Counted from the stretch's first letter, positions 18,125 through 27,615 are shown. The stretch is DNA of 64,000 bases from Persicobacter diffluens (GCF_036244895.1 NZ_BQKE01000001.1:1178001-1242000), one strand, 5' to 3'. Translations and numbers: made by a program. Notes: generated from the sequence alone by a model not told the origin.

Positions 18125-18137
18125 GCCATTTCGCAAA

Positions 18138-18503
18138 TTATTTTTTCAACACCTCAATCTCAATCAGGTGATCTGTGGCCGTAAACCGAAGTCGGTAAAC
18201 GACCTGCTGCTGCTCTTCACAGCCTTTTCCTCCCGAAATCTGGTAATGAAAAAATCGTTGCGATCGTCGGTATAGCTCTTCCTTATTGGGGCGACCTAAT
18301 AATTTCACGATTTGCGTGGTACTAATTTTTTCCAAATCAGCCTCTTTGGCTTGTAGCAGGGGTAAAAGCGCTGCTCTTTTGCCCTGACAGCCCTCTCGAT
18401 CGGCTTTCCAGCTTTCCTGATCAAAGCCCGGAATTTCAGGGGTAGGTTTACAGGAGAAAAAACTTAAACAAGTGAATAGGAATAAAAAGGATAATAGATT
18501 CAT
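18138..18503 (-). CDS. Small lipoprotein of unknown function
   Basis: The 121-residue product has a clear lipoprotein signal (LSFFSC, Cys18). The mature part has a CxG-type start (WKADREGCQGKRAALLPLL), a central LGRPNKEELYRR stretch and a C-terminal beta strand VYRLRFTATDHLIEIEVLKK. I do not recognise a named family. The LGRPNK pattern is like small outer-membrane-assembly (BamE-like) folds, but the likeness is weak. It is convergent with the glucokinase gene and has its own promoter region to the right. Confidence 0.75.
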   Translation of the reverse strand: MNLLSFLFLFTCLSFFSCKPTPEIPGFDQESWKADREGCQGKRAALLPLLQAKEADLEKISTTQIVKLLGRPNKEELYRRSQRFFHYQISGGKGCEEQQQVVYRLRFTATDHLIEIEVLKK

Positions 18504-18701
18504 AGGTCGTGCTTAGTCAAAAACGAAAATAGTCAAAATGTAGGTTTTATCCACTGTCGGTTGCTTTTGAAATGCGAGATTTGCCGAAATTCTATATTTA
18601 TTCGCATTGATATAATCAAAGCTTAATGAGTGGAAATGCATTGGCGTGTAAGGTAAATTCAAAAAATCACTTAAATTGCCGATAAATTTTTATAACACAT
18701 C

Positions 18702-19178
18702 ATGGAGTCTTTTTTAAAGTTTTTTAGAACCAGCTCATTGGTCTTGGCCGTCGGGGTGTTCTTGTACGTTTATGCCTGGATGCCAGAAGGAGTGACGGTT
18801 TCGGTGGATGCAGTAGGGAATTCGGAACTAATTGTGACCAAGGATTCCTTTTTCTTCGGGGGTTTGATTTTCTTATTGTCTATCAATGGGGTGTTTTTCA
18901 TTTATCTGAATTTGTTGAAAAATATGAAAGTGAGGAAAATTTCCGGAGGCCTGACTTATCGGAATCCAATTTTTCGTCATGAGATGATTCAATGGTTTTT
19001 GGCGCTGAATGGCATCCTTAATTTGGGATTTATTTTATCTATGGCCTTTTTGGCTTCGTTCAATAATCAGCAGTTTGGAGATGGTGGCGTTTTGGGCAAT
19101 ACCATTTTCTTATTTCCGGTGGTAATGTTGGCTGCTATGGTCTGGTTGGTGGTGATATTGTCGAAAAACAGGCGCTAG
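18702..19178 (+). CDS. Small membrane protein of unknown function, four transmembrane segments
   Basis: The 158-residue protein has hydrophobic segments at about 10-27, 50-72, 97-118 and 133-153, with a basic loop (KNMKVRKISGG) after the second. The extracytoplasmic loop MPEGVTVSVDAVGNSEL after the first segment is reminiscent of DUF1648-like proteins, a loose resemblance only. Its stop lies 149 bases before parE, so it may be in the same transcript. Confidence 0.7.
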   Translation: MESFLKFFRTSSLVLAVGVFLYVYAWMPEGVTVSVDAVGNSELIVTKDSFFFGGLIFLLSINGVFFIYLNLLKNMKVRKISGGLTYRNPIFRHEMIQWFLALNGILNLGFILSMAFLASFNNQQFGDGGVLGNTIFLFPVVMLAAMVWLVVILSKNRR

Positions 19179-19327
19179 TGACGACAATTTTAAGGAATAC
19201 CAGTAAAATATTTGCAACCCACCCAAAAGGTTTAGTAAATTAACATGCCTTTTTCTTAAAAATTGTAAGATTTTGGAAAGGGTTGAGATTATATATTTTT
19301 TCAGCGCGCGATCTTAGGATTAAAACA

Positions 19328-21196
19328 ATGGCGAAACAGCAAGAAGCAGTATATACCGAAGACAGTATTAAATCCCTGGACTGGAAGGAGCATATCCGGC
19401 TGCGTCCGGGTATGTATATCGGTAAGTTGGGGGATGGATCTTCAGCGGATGATGGGATTTATGTACTCGTCAAAGAGATTATAGATAACAGTATCGATGA
19501 GCATATGATGGGCTACGGCAAGCAGATTGACGTGACCATTTCGGATCATCGTGTAAAAATCAGAGACTATGGTCGTGGGATTCCTTTGGGAAAAACCATC
19601 GACTGTGTTTCCAAAATCAATACCGGTGGAAAGTACGATTCCGGTGCCTTCCAAAAATCAGTAGGATTGAATGGGGTAGGTACTAAGGCGGTAAACGCCC
19701 TTTCCAATTATTTCAAGGTGCAGTCGCACCGCGAGGGGGAAACCAAAATAGCGGAATTTAATCAGGGAGAGTTGGTAACCGATCATCCAATCGGTAAAAC
19801 GGATCAGCCCAATGGTACCAAAATCACCTTTGAGCCGGATGGTACGGTATTTAAGAACTACCATTTCATTCCGCAGTATCTGGAAAACCAGATCTGGAAC
19901 TATGCCTTTTTGAATGCGGGTCTGACCATTAATTTCAATGGACAGAAATACCATTCCGAGCATGGTTTGCGTGACCTGTTGGAAAGAAAAACCAATGCGG
20001 AGGAATTGCGCTATCCGATTATTCACCTGAGAGGGGAGGATATCGAAATCGCCTTTTCACACTCTAATCAGTACGGAGAGGAATATTACTCCTTCGTGAA
20101 TGGTCAGTACACTACGCAAGGTGGTACACACCTTCAGGCTTTCCGTGAGGCTTTGGTGAAAACGGTTCGGGAGTTCTTCGGCAAGAATTTCGATGCGGCG
20201 GACGTTCGCGCCAGTATCGTAGGTTCTATAGCTGTACGAGTGCAGGAACCTGTTTTTGAATCTCAAACCAAAACGAAGCTGGGCTCTTTGAATGTAGCGC
20301 CTGAAGGAGCCACGATGCGCTCTTTCGTGGGAGACTATGTGAAGAAGGTGTTGGATGATTATTTACATAAGCATCCGGATGCGGCGGAGGCATTGCTGAA
20401 GCGTATCAACCAATCGGAGCGGGAGCGAAAGGAGATTTCCGGCATTAAGAAGTTGGCCAATGAGCGTGCGAAAAAGGCCAATTTGCACAATAAGAAATTA
20501 CGCGACTGTCGCATTCACTTTAATGATGCCAAGGCAGGAGATAAGAAAGAAAATACGATGATCTTCATTACCGAGGGTGACTCTGCCTCCGGTTCCATCA
20601 CCAAGTCCAGAGATGTAAGTTCTCAGGCGGTATTCTCTTTGAGAGGAAAGCCATTGAATTGCTTCGGTCTGACCAAAAAGGTGGTCTATGAAAATGAAGA
20701 GTTCAACTTATTGCAACACGCCCTGAATATTGAAGACGGTCTGGATGGTTTGCGTTACCGGAAGATCGTAATCGCAACGGATGCCGATGTTGATGGTATG
20801 CACATTCGCTTGCTACTGTTGACCTTCTTCCTGCAGTTTTTCCCTGATTTGGTGAAACAAGGACACGTCTATATTTTGGAGACGCCACTTTTCCGTGTTC
20901 GAAATAAAAAAGCTACTCATTATTGCTACGATGAGGAGGAAAAACAGAAGGCGATGAAGAAATTAGGAGGTAAGCCTGAAATTACCCGATTTAAGGGTTT
21001 GGGGGAGATCTCTCCAGACGAATTCGGGAACTTTATCGGCGAAGATATCCGTCTGGATCCGGTAATTTTACAGAAAGAAACAAAAATCGAGGATTTGCTC
21101 AGCTTCTTCATGGGTAAAAACACGCCAAAACGTCAGTCTTTTATCATTGACAATTTGCGTGTGGAGAAAGATTTAGTGGAAGAAGAAGTGGTTTAA
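19328..21196 (+). CDS. parE: DNA topoisomerase IV subunit B
   Basis: The 622-residue ATPase subunit of topoisomerase IV has the GHKL ATP site (EIIDNSIDEH, then YGRGIPLG and VGLNGVGTKAVNALS), a transducer domain and the TOPRIM domain with FITEGDSASGS (metal-binding E416) and DADVDGMHIR. The ATG at 19328 gives the natural start MAKQQEAVYTEDSIKSLDWK; an in-frame TTG at 19283 would add 15 unlikely residues. parC follows 43 bases later, so the two subunits are made together to separate replicated chromosomes. The short TOPRIM region and the pairing with parC argue against gyrB. Confidence 0.95.
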   Translation: MAKQQEAVYTEDSIKSLDWKEHIRLRPGMYIGKLGDGSSADDGIYVLVKEIIDNSIDEHMMGYGKQIDVTISDHRVKIRDYGRGIPLGKTIDCVSKINTGGKYDSGAFQKSVGLNGVGTKAVNALSNYFKVQSHREGETKIAEFNQGELVTDHPIGKTDQPNGTKITFEPDGTVFKNYHFIPQYLENQIWNYAFLNAGLTINFNGQKYHSEHGLRDLLERKTNAEELRYPIIHLRGEDIEIAFSHSNQYGEEYYSFVNGQYTTQGGTHLQAFREALVKTVREFFGKNFDAADVRASIVGSIAVRVQEPVFESQTKTKLGSLNVAPEGATMRSFVGDYVKKVLDDYLHKHPDAAEALLKRINQSERERKEISGIKKLANERAKKANLHNKKLRDCRIHFNDAKAGDKKENTMIFITEGDSASGSITKSRDVSSQAVFSLRGKPLNCFGLTKKVVYENEEFNLLQHALNIEDGLDGLRYRKIVIATDADVDGMHIRLLLLTFFLQFFPDLVKQGHVYILETPLFRVRNKKATHYCYDEEEKQKAMKKLGGKPEITRFKGLGEISPDEFGNFIGEDIRLDPVILQKETKIEDLLSFFMGKNTPKRQSFIIDNLRVEKDLVEEEVV

Positions 21197-21239
21197 TTTT
21201 TTTTAAGTATTCCTAAGGCAAGGCCTTTTTAAAAATATC

Positions 21240-23828
21240 ATGAGCGACGAAAATACTTTTAATGACGCTGAAGATCAGGAAATGAATGGAGATATTCACG
21301 CGGCCACCATGGTCTCGGGAATGTATGAAAGCTGGTTTCTGGATTACGCCTCTTACGTAATTTTGGAGCGTGCTGTACCCGCCATTCAGGATGGTCTGAA
21401 ACCGGTGCAACGCAGGATTTTACACTCCATGAAGGAGCTGGATGATGGACGCTTCAATAAGGTAGCCAATATCATCGGGGCGACGATGCAGTATCACCCA
21501 CACGGAGATGCTTCCATCGGAGATGCGATCGTGACCATCGGGCAAAAAGATTTATTGATTGAAACTCAGGGGAACTGGGGAGATATCCGTACGGGTGATC
21601 GCTCCGCTGCCCCTCGTTATATTGAGGCAAGACTGTCCAAATTCGCTTTGGATGTGGTCTATAACCCTCAAACGACCGACTGGCAATTGTCTTATGATGG
21701 GCGTAAAAAAGAACCCATTACTTTGCCGGTTAAATTTCCACTTTTGTTGGCGCAAGGGGTGGAAGGTATTGCGGTGGGACTTTCCACCAAGATGATGCCC
21801 CATAACTTTGTGGAGCTGATTAAGGCTTCCATCGATATTCTGAAAGGAAAGCGGGCCAATATTCTGCCAGATTTCCCTACCGGGGGTACGGCGGATTTTA
21901 CCAATTATAATGAAGGTAAAAAAGGTTCTAAAATTCGCGTGCGTGCTAAAATTGAAGCCGCGGATAAAAAGACCCTTCTCATAAAAGATATCCCTTATTC
22001 CACCACGACCAGCTCTGTGATCGATTCGATTTTGAAAGCGAACGATAAAGGGAAGCTGAAAGTGAAAAAGGTGATTGACAATACCGCAAAGGATGTCGAG
22101 ATCGAGATCCAGTTAGGGCCGGGTCAGTCTCCGGATGTGGTGATTGATGCACTTTACGCTTTTACGGATTGTGAAGTATCCATTTCTCCAAATGCCTGCG
22201 TAATTATCGACGAGAAGCCGCACTTCATGTCGGTGAATGATATTCTGGCTTATTGTACTAAGCAGACAGTAGAGCTGTTGAAGCAGGAGCTGGAAATTCG
22301 CCGTGGCGAGTTGATGGAAAAAATCCTGTTCAGTTCATTGGAGAAAATCTTCATTGAGAACAGAATTTACCGTGACATTGAGGAATGCGAAACCTGGGAA
22401 GCGGTATTGCAAACCATAGACCAGGGACTGGATCCATTCAAGAAGGATTTCTATCGTGAAATTACCGAAGAGGATTTGGTGCGCCTGACCGAAATCAAGA
22501 TTAAGCGTATCTCCAAGTTTGACTCCTTTAAGGCAGATGAAGCCATGAAAAAGCTAACTGATGAGTTGGCTGAGGTAGAACATAATTTGGAGAACCTGAT
22601 TGACTATGCCATTGCGTATTTCAAAGACTTATTGAAAAAGTATGGCAAAGGACGTGAGCGTAAAACCGAGATCCGCAATTTTGAAGACATTAATGCGACT
22701 GTAGTTGCGGCGAATAATACTAAGCTTTATGTCAACCGTACGGAAGGTTTTATCGGAACGTCGCTGAAAAAGGATGAGTTCGTGACTGACTGTTCGGATA
22801 TTGACGACATCATTGTTTTCCGTAGGGATGGGGCCTGCATCGTGACTAAAATCTCCGACAAAGCCTTTGTTGGAAAAGATATCATCCATGTTGCGGTTTT
22901 CAAGAAAAATGATGACCGTATGGTCTACAATGTCGCTTATTTGGATGCCTCCAAGAAGCGTACTTTTGTGAAGCGTTTTCAGGTATTAGCCGTTACCCGT
23001 GACCGGGAGTACAATATCACCAAAGGGGGACCAAAATCTAAAATCCTTTACTTCTCTGCAAATCCGAATGGGGAAGCCGAGGTAGTGAAAGTAAAACTGA
23101 CGCCGGGCTGTCCGGCACGTCAGAAGATTTTTGAATATGATTTCGCTGACCTGGCCATCAAAGGTCGCGATGTAGTAGGGAATACGTTGACCGCTTACCC
23201 GATCAGTAAAAACGGTATCACTAAGATCTCTGATGGAGTATCTACCCTGGGCGGTATCGATGTGTATTATGATGACCATGTGGGGCGCCTGAACACCGAA
23301 GGCCGTGGTAAATTGTTGGGGAACTTCCTGGATCAGTCCATTCTTTGTATTCTGAAAGATGGTTCCTACGAGTTGACCAACTATGAGCTGACCAATCGAT
23401 ACAATGTGGATGAGGTGGTTCATATCGAACAGTTTGATCCAGAGAAGCCAATCACGGCTATTTACTATGATGGGAATAATAAAACCCATTATGTGAAGCG
23501 GTTTATGATTGAAACCACCACTCTGGACAAGCGATTCAAATTTATCACTGATGCCCGTAGCTCTAAAATGCTGGCAGTGACTCTGGATAAATTGGCGCAA
23601 GTCGAAATCACCTACAAGCGCAAAGTGGACGGCAAGACTGAAGGGATCTTTGATTTGGATGTCCTGGCTGAAGTGAAAGGCTGGAGAGCTTTAGGCAATA
23701 AACTGAGTGCCTATCCGGTGAAATCCGTGAAAGTGATTGAAAGTAAACCGGCACCTGTGGCCGCTAAATCCACTCAAGAAAATGTTGAAGTGGATGAAGA
23801 CGATCAGGAACAGTTAGGTTTGTTTTAA
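21240..23828 (+). CDS. parC: DNA topoisomerase IV subunit A
   Basis: The 862-residue protein is the DNA-cutting subunit. The winged-helix and tower part begins ASYVILERAVPAIQDGLKPVQRRIL; the catalytic tyrosine is Y127 in AAPRYIEARLS. The C-terminal third is a beta-pinwheel for DNA wrapping, in the degenerate form found in ParC rather than GyrA, and the tail is acidic (VEVDEDDQEQLGLF). The coupling to parE and the long Bacteroidota-type length support ParC. A terminator follows within 15 bases. Confidence 0.95.
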   Translation: MSDENTFNDAEDQEMNGDIHAATMVSGMYESWFLDYASYVILERAVPAIQDGLKPVQRRILHSMKELDDGRFNKVANIIGATMQYHPHGDASIGDAIVTIGQKDLLIETQGNWGDIRTGDRSAAPRYIEARLSKFALDVVYNPQTTDWQLSYDGRKKEPITLPVKFPLLLAQGVEGIAVGLSTKMMPHNFVELIKASIDILKGKRANILPDFPTGGTADFTNYNEGKKGSKIRVRAKIEAADKKTLLIKDIPYSTTTSSVIDSILKANDKGKLKVKKVIDNTAKDVEIEIQLGPGQSPDVVIDALYAFTDCEVSISPNACVIIDEKPHFMSVNDILAYCTKQTVELLKQELEIRRGELMEKILFSSLEKIFIENRIYRDIEECETWEAVLQTIDQGLDPFKKDFYREITEEDLVRLTEIKIKRISKFDSFKADEAMKKLTDELAEVEHNLENLIDYAIAYFKDLLKKYGKGRERKTEIRNFEDINATVVAANNTKLYVNRTEGFIGTSLKKDEFVTDCSDIDDIIVFRRDGACIVTKISDKAFVGKDIIHVAVFKKNDDRMVYNVAYLDASKKRTFVKRFQVLAVTRDREYNITKGGPKSKILYFSANPNGEAEVVKVKLTPGCPARQKIFEYDFADLAIKGRDVVGNTLTAYPISKNGITKISDGVSTLGGIDVYYDDHVGRLNTEGRGKLLGNFLDQSILCILKDGSYELTNYELTNRYNVDEVVHIEQFDPEKPITAIYYDGNNKTHYVKRFMIETTTLDKRFKFITDARSSKMLAVTLDKLAQVEITYKRKVDGKTEGIFDLDVLAEVKGWRALGNKLSAYPVKSVKVIESKPAPVAAKSTQENVEVDEDDQEQLGLF

Positions 23829-23840
23829 GAAATCAATAAG

Positions 23841-23872
23841 CCTCGCTCTTTTTGGGAGTGAGGTTTTTTTTA
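23841..23872 (+). terminator. Rho-independent terminator after parC
   Basis: CCTCGCTC pairs with GAGTGAGG (one G-U pair) over a 7-base loop with a T run. The next gene's ATG lies only a few bases after it. Confidence 0.75.
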
Positions 23873-23878
23873 TTTTTT

Positions 23879-24751
23879 ATGCGATATTGTTTTTTTTATT
23901 TGCCGCTGTTAATCTTACCATTTACAGTCTTGGCTCAAATACCGGAGGTCAAAACCTTTAATGCCTATAACAGGGATTACGCCACTGATTGGATTGCTTT
24001 TTCTAATTCTTTGGACAAGGACGATATGATCTCCCAGTTTATTGACTATGCTCAGGGGCAGCCCGCCTGGGTGGATCGCTTTAGTCGGGAGCGCTTTTAT
24101 TTAGGTAATTATATATCATTGGTTGATTTTGATGCTGATGAGGAGGACGAAATCGTCTACCAGGGGCCTCTGTTCGGGGAGTCCCAGGTTTTTGAGATTT
24201 ATAAGAGGAAAGACGATAAAACATTTGATTTAATTTTTTCATCACAGCAGGGGGTGATAACTTCAGAATGGAATGGGGAACAATTAAGCCGATTATATGT
24301 GCGGGATTGGGGGTGCTGTATGGAAGAGCACATTACGAGTGTGGTTTTTGAAGTTCAAATGGAGCAAGGGCAGCTTAAATTTCAGAGGAGTTTTCAGTTT
24401 GTTTCGCACTTTCTGGAGACTAAACCCAAAGCTTATTTTAAATCACCAATAGCTTTCCAGACATTGAATGAAAGCTATACTTTGAGGGTAACACCAGAAA
24501 TTGTAAAAGAGGGCCTTTTTGTTGATTTGGATCCTGAAAAGGGAAATGTATTAAGTCATTATCCAAAAGGAACCGAAGGAATTGCCTTGGCAGAGAAGGT
24601 AGATAAGACGGGGCGTATTTGGTGGTATGTATTAATTGATACTTCAAATCAGTATACGAAATCAAACATATATTTAGGAAGTATTGAAGGAGATGGATAT
24701 GTCTCTGGCTGGATGAGTAGTCGTTATCTGCAGATTTTGGAAAGCAATTGA
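23879..24751 (+). CDS. Secreted protein of unknown function with C-terminal SH3-like domain
   Basis: From the ATG at 23879 the 290-residue product has a Sec signal (YLPLLILPFTVLAQ). An in-frame TTG at 23852 falls inside the parC terminator and is rejected. Residues about 80-115 (LVDFDADEEDEIVYQGP) look like a calcium-binding or FG-GAP-like acidic strand. The last 90 residues, with VDLDPEKGNVLSHYPKGTEG, WWYVLID and GYVSGWMSSRYLQIL, look like a bacterial SH3 domain, often a cell-wall ligand binder. Function is unknown. The gene follows directly on the parC terminator, so some read-through is possible. Confidence 0.7.
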   Translation: MRYCFFYLPLLILPFTVLAQIPEVKTFNAYNRDYATDWIAFSNSLDKDDMISQFIDYAQGQPAWVDRFSRERFYLGNYISLVDFDADEEDEIVYQGPLFGESQVFEIYKRKDDKTFDLIFSSQQGVITSEWNGEQLSRLYVRDWGCCMEEHITSVVFEVQMEQGQLKFQRSFQFVSHFLETKPKAYFKSPIAFQTLNESYTLRVTPEIVKEGLFVDLDPEKGNVLSHYPKGTEGIALAEKVDKTGRIWWYVLIDTSNQYTKSNIYLGSIEGDGYVSGWMSSRYLQILESN

Positions 24752-24813
24752 TTTCAATTGCAAATGAAATTTTATAGCTTGAAAAGAGTGCCGTTTCCAC
24801 TTCATTTTTTGCT

Positions 24814-26379
24814 ATGCTCACCACCAGCTTTTCCAAAACACCAAGCACGAAAACTTCGGCCTTGGCAGATCATCTGATTTTAGGTTTTATCATTCTCCTG
24901 AAATTCATCCTGCAGTATTTCGCTATCAACCCGGTTTATGAATTGCATCGGGATGAATATTTACATATTGATTTGGGTAATCATTTGGCCTGGGGCTATG
25001 CTTCTGTCCCTCCCATGACCGGTTTAATTTCGAAGGTCATCCTTTCGTTGGGAGGCGCGGTCTTTTGGGTGAAATTTTTCCCGGCCCTCTTTGGTGCGGG
25101 GCTTTTATATTTCGTCTGGAAAACGGTGGAGGAGCTTGATGGAGGTTTGTTTGCGAAGGTGCTGGCCACTTCATCCGTCATGTTTTCTGTACTGGTTAGA
25201 ATCAATACCCTTTATCAGCCCAATTCCCTGGATTTTCTTTGCTGGACAGCCTTATTCTATTTTGTGATCAAGTATGTTAATCGGGGAGAGATACAGTGGT
25301 TATATGGGATAGGCTTAGTCTTTGGTATCGGTTTTCTGAATAAATACAATATTGTCTTTTTGGTCATTGGAATCATACCTGCCATAGCATTGTCTCCGCA
25401 TCGAAAGCTTTTTAAAAACGCACACTTCTATAAGGCAGTCGGGCTGGCAGTGATTTTAATCAGCCCCAATTTGTATTGGCAGTGGATCAATGATTTTCCG
25501 GTGATTAAACATATGACGGCCCTGACCGAAATTCAGTTGGTAAAGGTGAGCCGATGGGATTTTCTCAAGGAACAGCTTTACTTTTTCTTCGGCTCCTTGC
25601 CGGTATTGTTGACGGGTATAGGAGCATTGCTGGTAAATCAGAAGTATAAGCGATACCAGTTTCTTGCCTTTGCCTTGATTTTTATTTTGGCACTTTTTAC
25701 TTATTTAAGGGCAAAAGGATATTATGCCATTGGTCTTTATCCGGTATTTTTAGCCTTCGGGGCGGTAGTGTTAGAGCAGTATTTAAAGAATAGTTGGAAG
25801 AAGTTTATTGGTCTTGTATTGTTGGTTTTCCCTATTGGTTTTTTTGTCTTTATGATGCCGATTTTTTTGCCTGTATGGTCACCTGAAAAGATGGAGGAGG
25901 AACAAGAGATGTTCAATGATCTGGGATTGAACCGTTGGGAAGACGGAAAACTTCATGCTATCCCTCAAGATTTTGCCGATATGTTGGGCTGGAAAGAATT
26001 GGCAGGAATTGTGGATCAGGGCATCGGCCAATTAGCCTCCAAAGATCATTTGTTAATACATTGTGATAATTACGGACAGGCGGGTGCGATCAACTATTAT
26101 TCTAATTCCGGGGTGCCGGCATTGTCCCTGAATGCAGATTATATCAATTGGTATGATCTGGAAAAAGAGCCGATCATTAATGTGGTTTTGGTAAACAATG
26201 CCGGTAATTTTGACCGCGACAGGGAAGAAAACCTGTTTTCCGAAGTCATTAAAATCGGTGAAATTCAGCATCCATTAGCAAGAGAAAAGGGAACGACCGT
26301 GTATTTGTTAAAAGGTGCCAAAACGTCCATCAATGATATTTTGAAATCCGAAATTGCCCAACGAAAATCCACCGAATAA
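24814..26379 (+). CDS. GT39-type membrane glycosyltransferase (ArnT/PMT-like)
   Basis: The 521-residue protein has about ten to twelve membrane segments and the GT39 opening YELHRDEYLHIDLGNHLAWG, in which the DE pair is the conserved acidic catalytic motif in the first periplasmic loop, followed by SVPPMTGLI. These enzymes move a sugar from a polyprenyl-phosphate carrier to lipids, glycans or proteins on the outer face of the inner membrane. The C-terminal soluble part starts near residue 360. A second, distinct GT39 gene lies at 59220. The acceptor is unknown. Confidence 0.85.
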   Translation: MLTTSFSKTPSTKTSALADHLILGFIILLKFILQYFAINPVYELHRDEYLHIDLGNHLAWGYASVPPMTGLISKVILSLGGAVFWVKFFPALFGAGLLYFVWKTVEELDGGLFAKVLATSSVMFSVLVRINTLYQPNSLDFLCWTALFYFVIKYVNRGEIQWLYGIGLVFGIGFLNKYNIVFLVIGIIPAIALSPHRKLFKNAHFYKAVGLAVILISPNLYWQWINDFPVIKHMTALTEIQLVKVSRWDFLKEQLYFFFGSLPVLLTGIGALLVNQKYKRYQFLAFALIFILALFTYLRAKGYYAIGLYPVFLAFGAVVLEQYLKNSWKKFIGLVLLVFPIGFFVFMMPIFLPVWSPEKMEEEQEMFNDLGLNRWEDGKLHAIPQDFADMLGWKELAGIVDQGIGQLASKDHLLIHCDNYGQAGAINYYSNSGVPALSLNADYINWYDLEKEPIINVVLVNNAGNFDRDREENLFSEVIKIGEIQHPLAREKGTTVYLLKGAKTSINDILKSEIAQRKSTE

Positions 26380-26417
26380 TATTATTTGATATATAAAATA
26401 ATACCACCCAATACCAC

Positions 26418-26440
26418 AGAGACGCATCGCATGCGTCTCT
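26418..26440. repeat. REP-like palindrome 1 (downstream of RAYT)
   Basis: AGAGACGCAT and ATGCGTCTCT are perfect 10-bp inverted arms around the loop CGC. Confidence 0.8.
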
Positions 26441-26468
26441 TTTCACCAAACCCAACCCCAATTTAACC

Positions 26469-26550
26469 CCAAAATTCAATGAATAGAATCATCCGGTATT
26501 TTGATCCCCACGCCCGAATGGTTTGGGCCATTCGGAAAATTGAATTTTGG
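26469..26550. repeat. Nested inverted repeat beside the REP palindromes
   Basis: The outer arms CCAAAATTCAAT (26469-26480) and ATTGAATTTTGG (26539-26550) are perfect 12-bp complements. Within them CCGAATGG (26514-26521) pairs with CCATTCGG (26528-26535) around TTTGGG. The motif GCCATTCGGAA recurs at 26826-26836 on the other side of the palindrome block. It has no reading frame I can support. Confidence 0.6.
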
Positions 26551-26700
26551 ATATAATTGATAGGTAAATATTTGATGGCGACAAATCATTGGTGTTGCAT
26601 GTTCCTGGTATGGTAGCATCCTATGCATGAATATGGGGGATTGGTTTTTCGATTAAAATGCGTTTCTGAATGGTGTGGTTCATATGATGGAATGACCTTG

Positions 26701-26719
26701 AGACGCATGCGATGCGTCT
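26701..26719. repeat. REP-like palindrome 2
   Basis: AGACGCAT-GCG-ATGCGTCT, 8-bp perfect arms, same motif as the first palindrome. Confidence 0.75.
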
Positions 26720-26779
26720 TCCATCCATTTCCCCAAATCCGATTCCTATTGGCATCGCCATATTGTAATGTCGGTATTA

Positions 26780-26812
26780 ACCATAGAGACGCATGCGATG
26801 CGTCTCTATGGT
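26780..26812. repeat. REP-like palindrome 3, longest arms
   Basis: ACCATAGAGACGCAT and ATGCGTCTCTATGGT are perfect 15-bp arms around GCG. It lies 40 bases beyond the 3' end of the transposase gene. Confidence 0.8.
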
Positions 26813-26852
26813 CATCCGGTCATCCGGCCATTCGGAATTAATTCCCAAACAA

Positions 26853-27383
26853 TTACCCCTTTCGATTAAACCGGTCTGTCCACCATTTGGACGGGTTATT
26901 CAAAATATATTGGTAAATACGTTGAAATGCCTGTGGATCCCAGACCACATTATCGTAATACCGGCTTTGCCATCTGAAATCTTCCCGAATTTTCCTTGCC
27001 CTGCTGGTGACAGCTCCCTTGAACCCCCGAATAATGGCAGGGAGGTTATTCGACTGTGAGCCGGGCTGGTTGCCCTCCCAATTGGGAAATTGATTGTGAA
27101 TATTCTCTCCAATGGAGATCAATGCGTGGAAATGATTGGGCATCACGATGAAAATATCATTGCTAAGATTCATATCCGTTCGCATTTCAAAGGTTCGCAG
27201 CCATTCCTCCTGAGCAATCTGACCAATTGTTGATAGGTACATTTTTGAATCCCTGACTTCACCAAAGAAATGACGATGATGGTGACAACAAATGGTAATG
27301 AAATAAGCACCCGCCCGACCATAATCCCAGTTTTTCAATCGCGGAGAGGATATCCGATATTTATTTTGAAATTTATCATTCAT
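26853..27383 (-). mobile_element. REP-associated tyrosine transposase (RAYT, IS200/IS605-related)
   Basis: The 176-residue coding sequence opens MNDKFQNKYRISSPRLKNWD, as in many Bacteroidota RAYT proteins. In-frame ATG (27425) and TTG (27428) starts would add about 15 residues. Catalytic motifs of the Y1/HUH fold are visible: the HxH metal site H84-F-H86 in MPNHFHALI and the nucleophile at Y142 or Y143 in SRYYDNVVW; the usual N-terminal YFITICC strand is also present. RAYTs are single-copy domesticated relatives of IS200/IS605 transposases that cut single-stranded DNA at REP palindromes. Palindromes of one type lie on both sides, and no IS ends or partner tnpB are seen. The reading frame looks intact. 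Confidence 0.85.
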
Positions 27384-27469
27384 AGTAGTGGTTAATGTTT
27401 CCACCCCCGATACCCTATTCCCCATCAATGGTTTTCATTTCCACCACATAAATGACAAAAAAAACCTCA

Positions 27470-27490
27470 GAGACGCATTGCATGCGTCTC
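27470..27490. repeat. REP-like palindrome 4 (upstream of RAYT)
   Basis: GAGACGCAT-TGC-ATGCGTCTC, 9-bp perfect arms. It starts the tandem repeat array at 27475. Confidence 0.8.
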
Positions 27491-27615
27491 GCAACATATC
27501 AACCCCACAACGTATGACCCCGCATTGCATGCGTCTCGCAACATATCAACCCCACAACGTATGACCCCGCATTGCATGCGTCTCGCAACATATCAACCCC
27601 ACAACGTATAATCCC
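27475..27615. repeat. Three tandem 47-bp units built on a REP half
   Basis: The unit begins GCATTGCATGCGTCTCGCAA and ends CAACGTATGACCCC. Copies start at 27475, 27522 and 27569; the first two appear identical and the third differs at two places near its end (ATAATCCC for ATGACCCC). Each carries the right arm ATGCGTCTC, but only the first keeps the full left arm. Degenerate CCCGCGA-type pieces continue to about 27690. There are no spacers, so it is not a CRISPR array. The gap 27384-27806 holds no gene I can support. Confidence 0.8.

Noticed and set aside
22986..23600. 204-codon antisense frame inside parC
   Set aside because: Shadow of the topoisomerase gene; composition is that of antisense translation.
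26623..26841. 72-codon frame across the palindromes downstream of the RAYT gene
   Set aside because: It reads through two palindromes, so its sequence is set by the repeats.
27475..27615. CRISPR array
   Set aside because: The 47-bp units are directly joined without spacers, and no cas genes are in the window.
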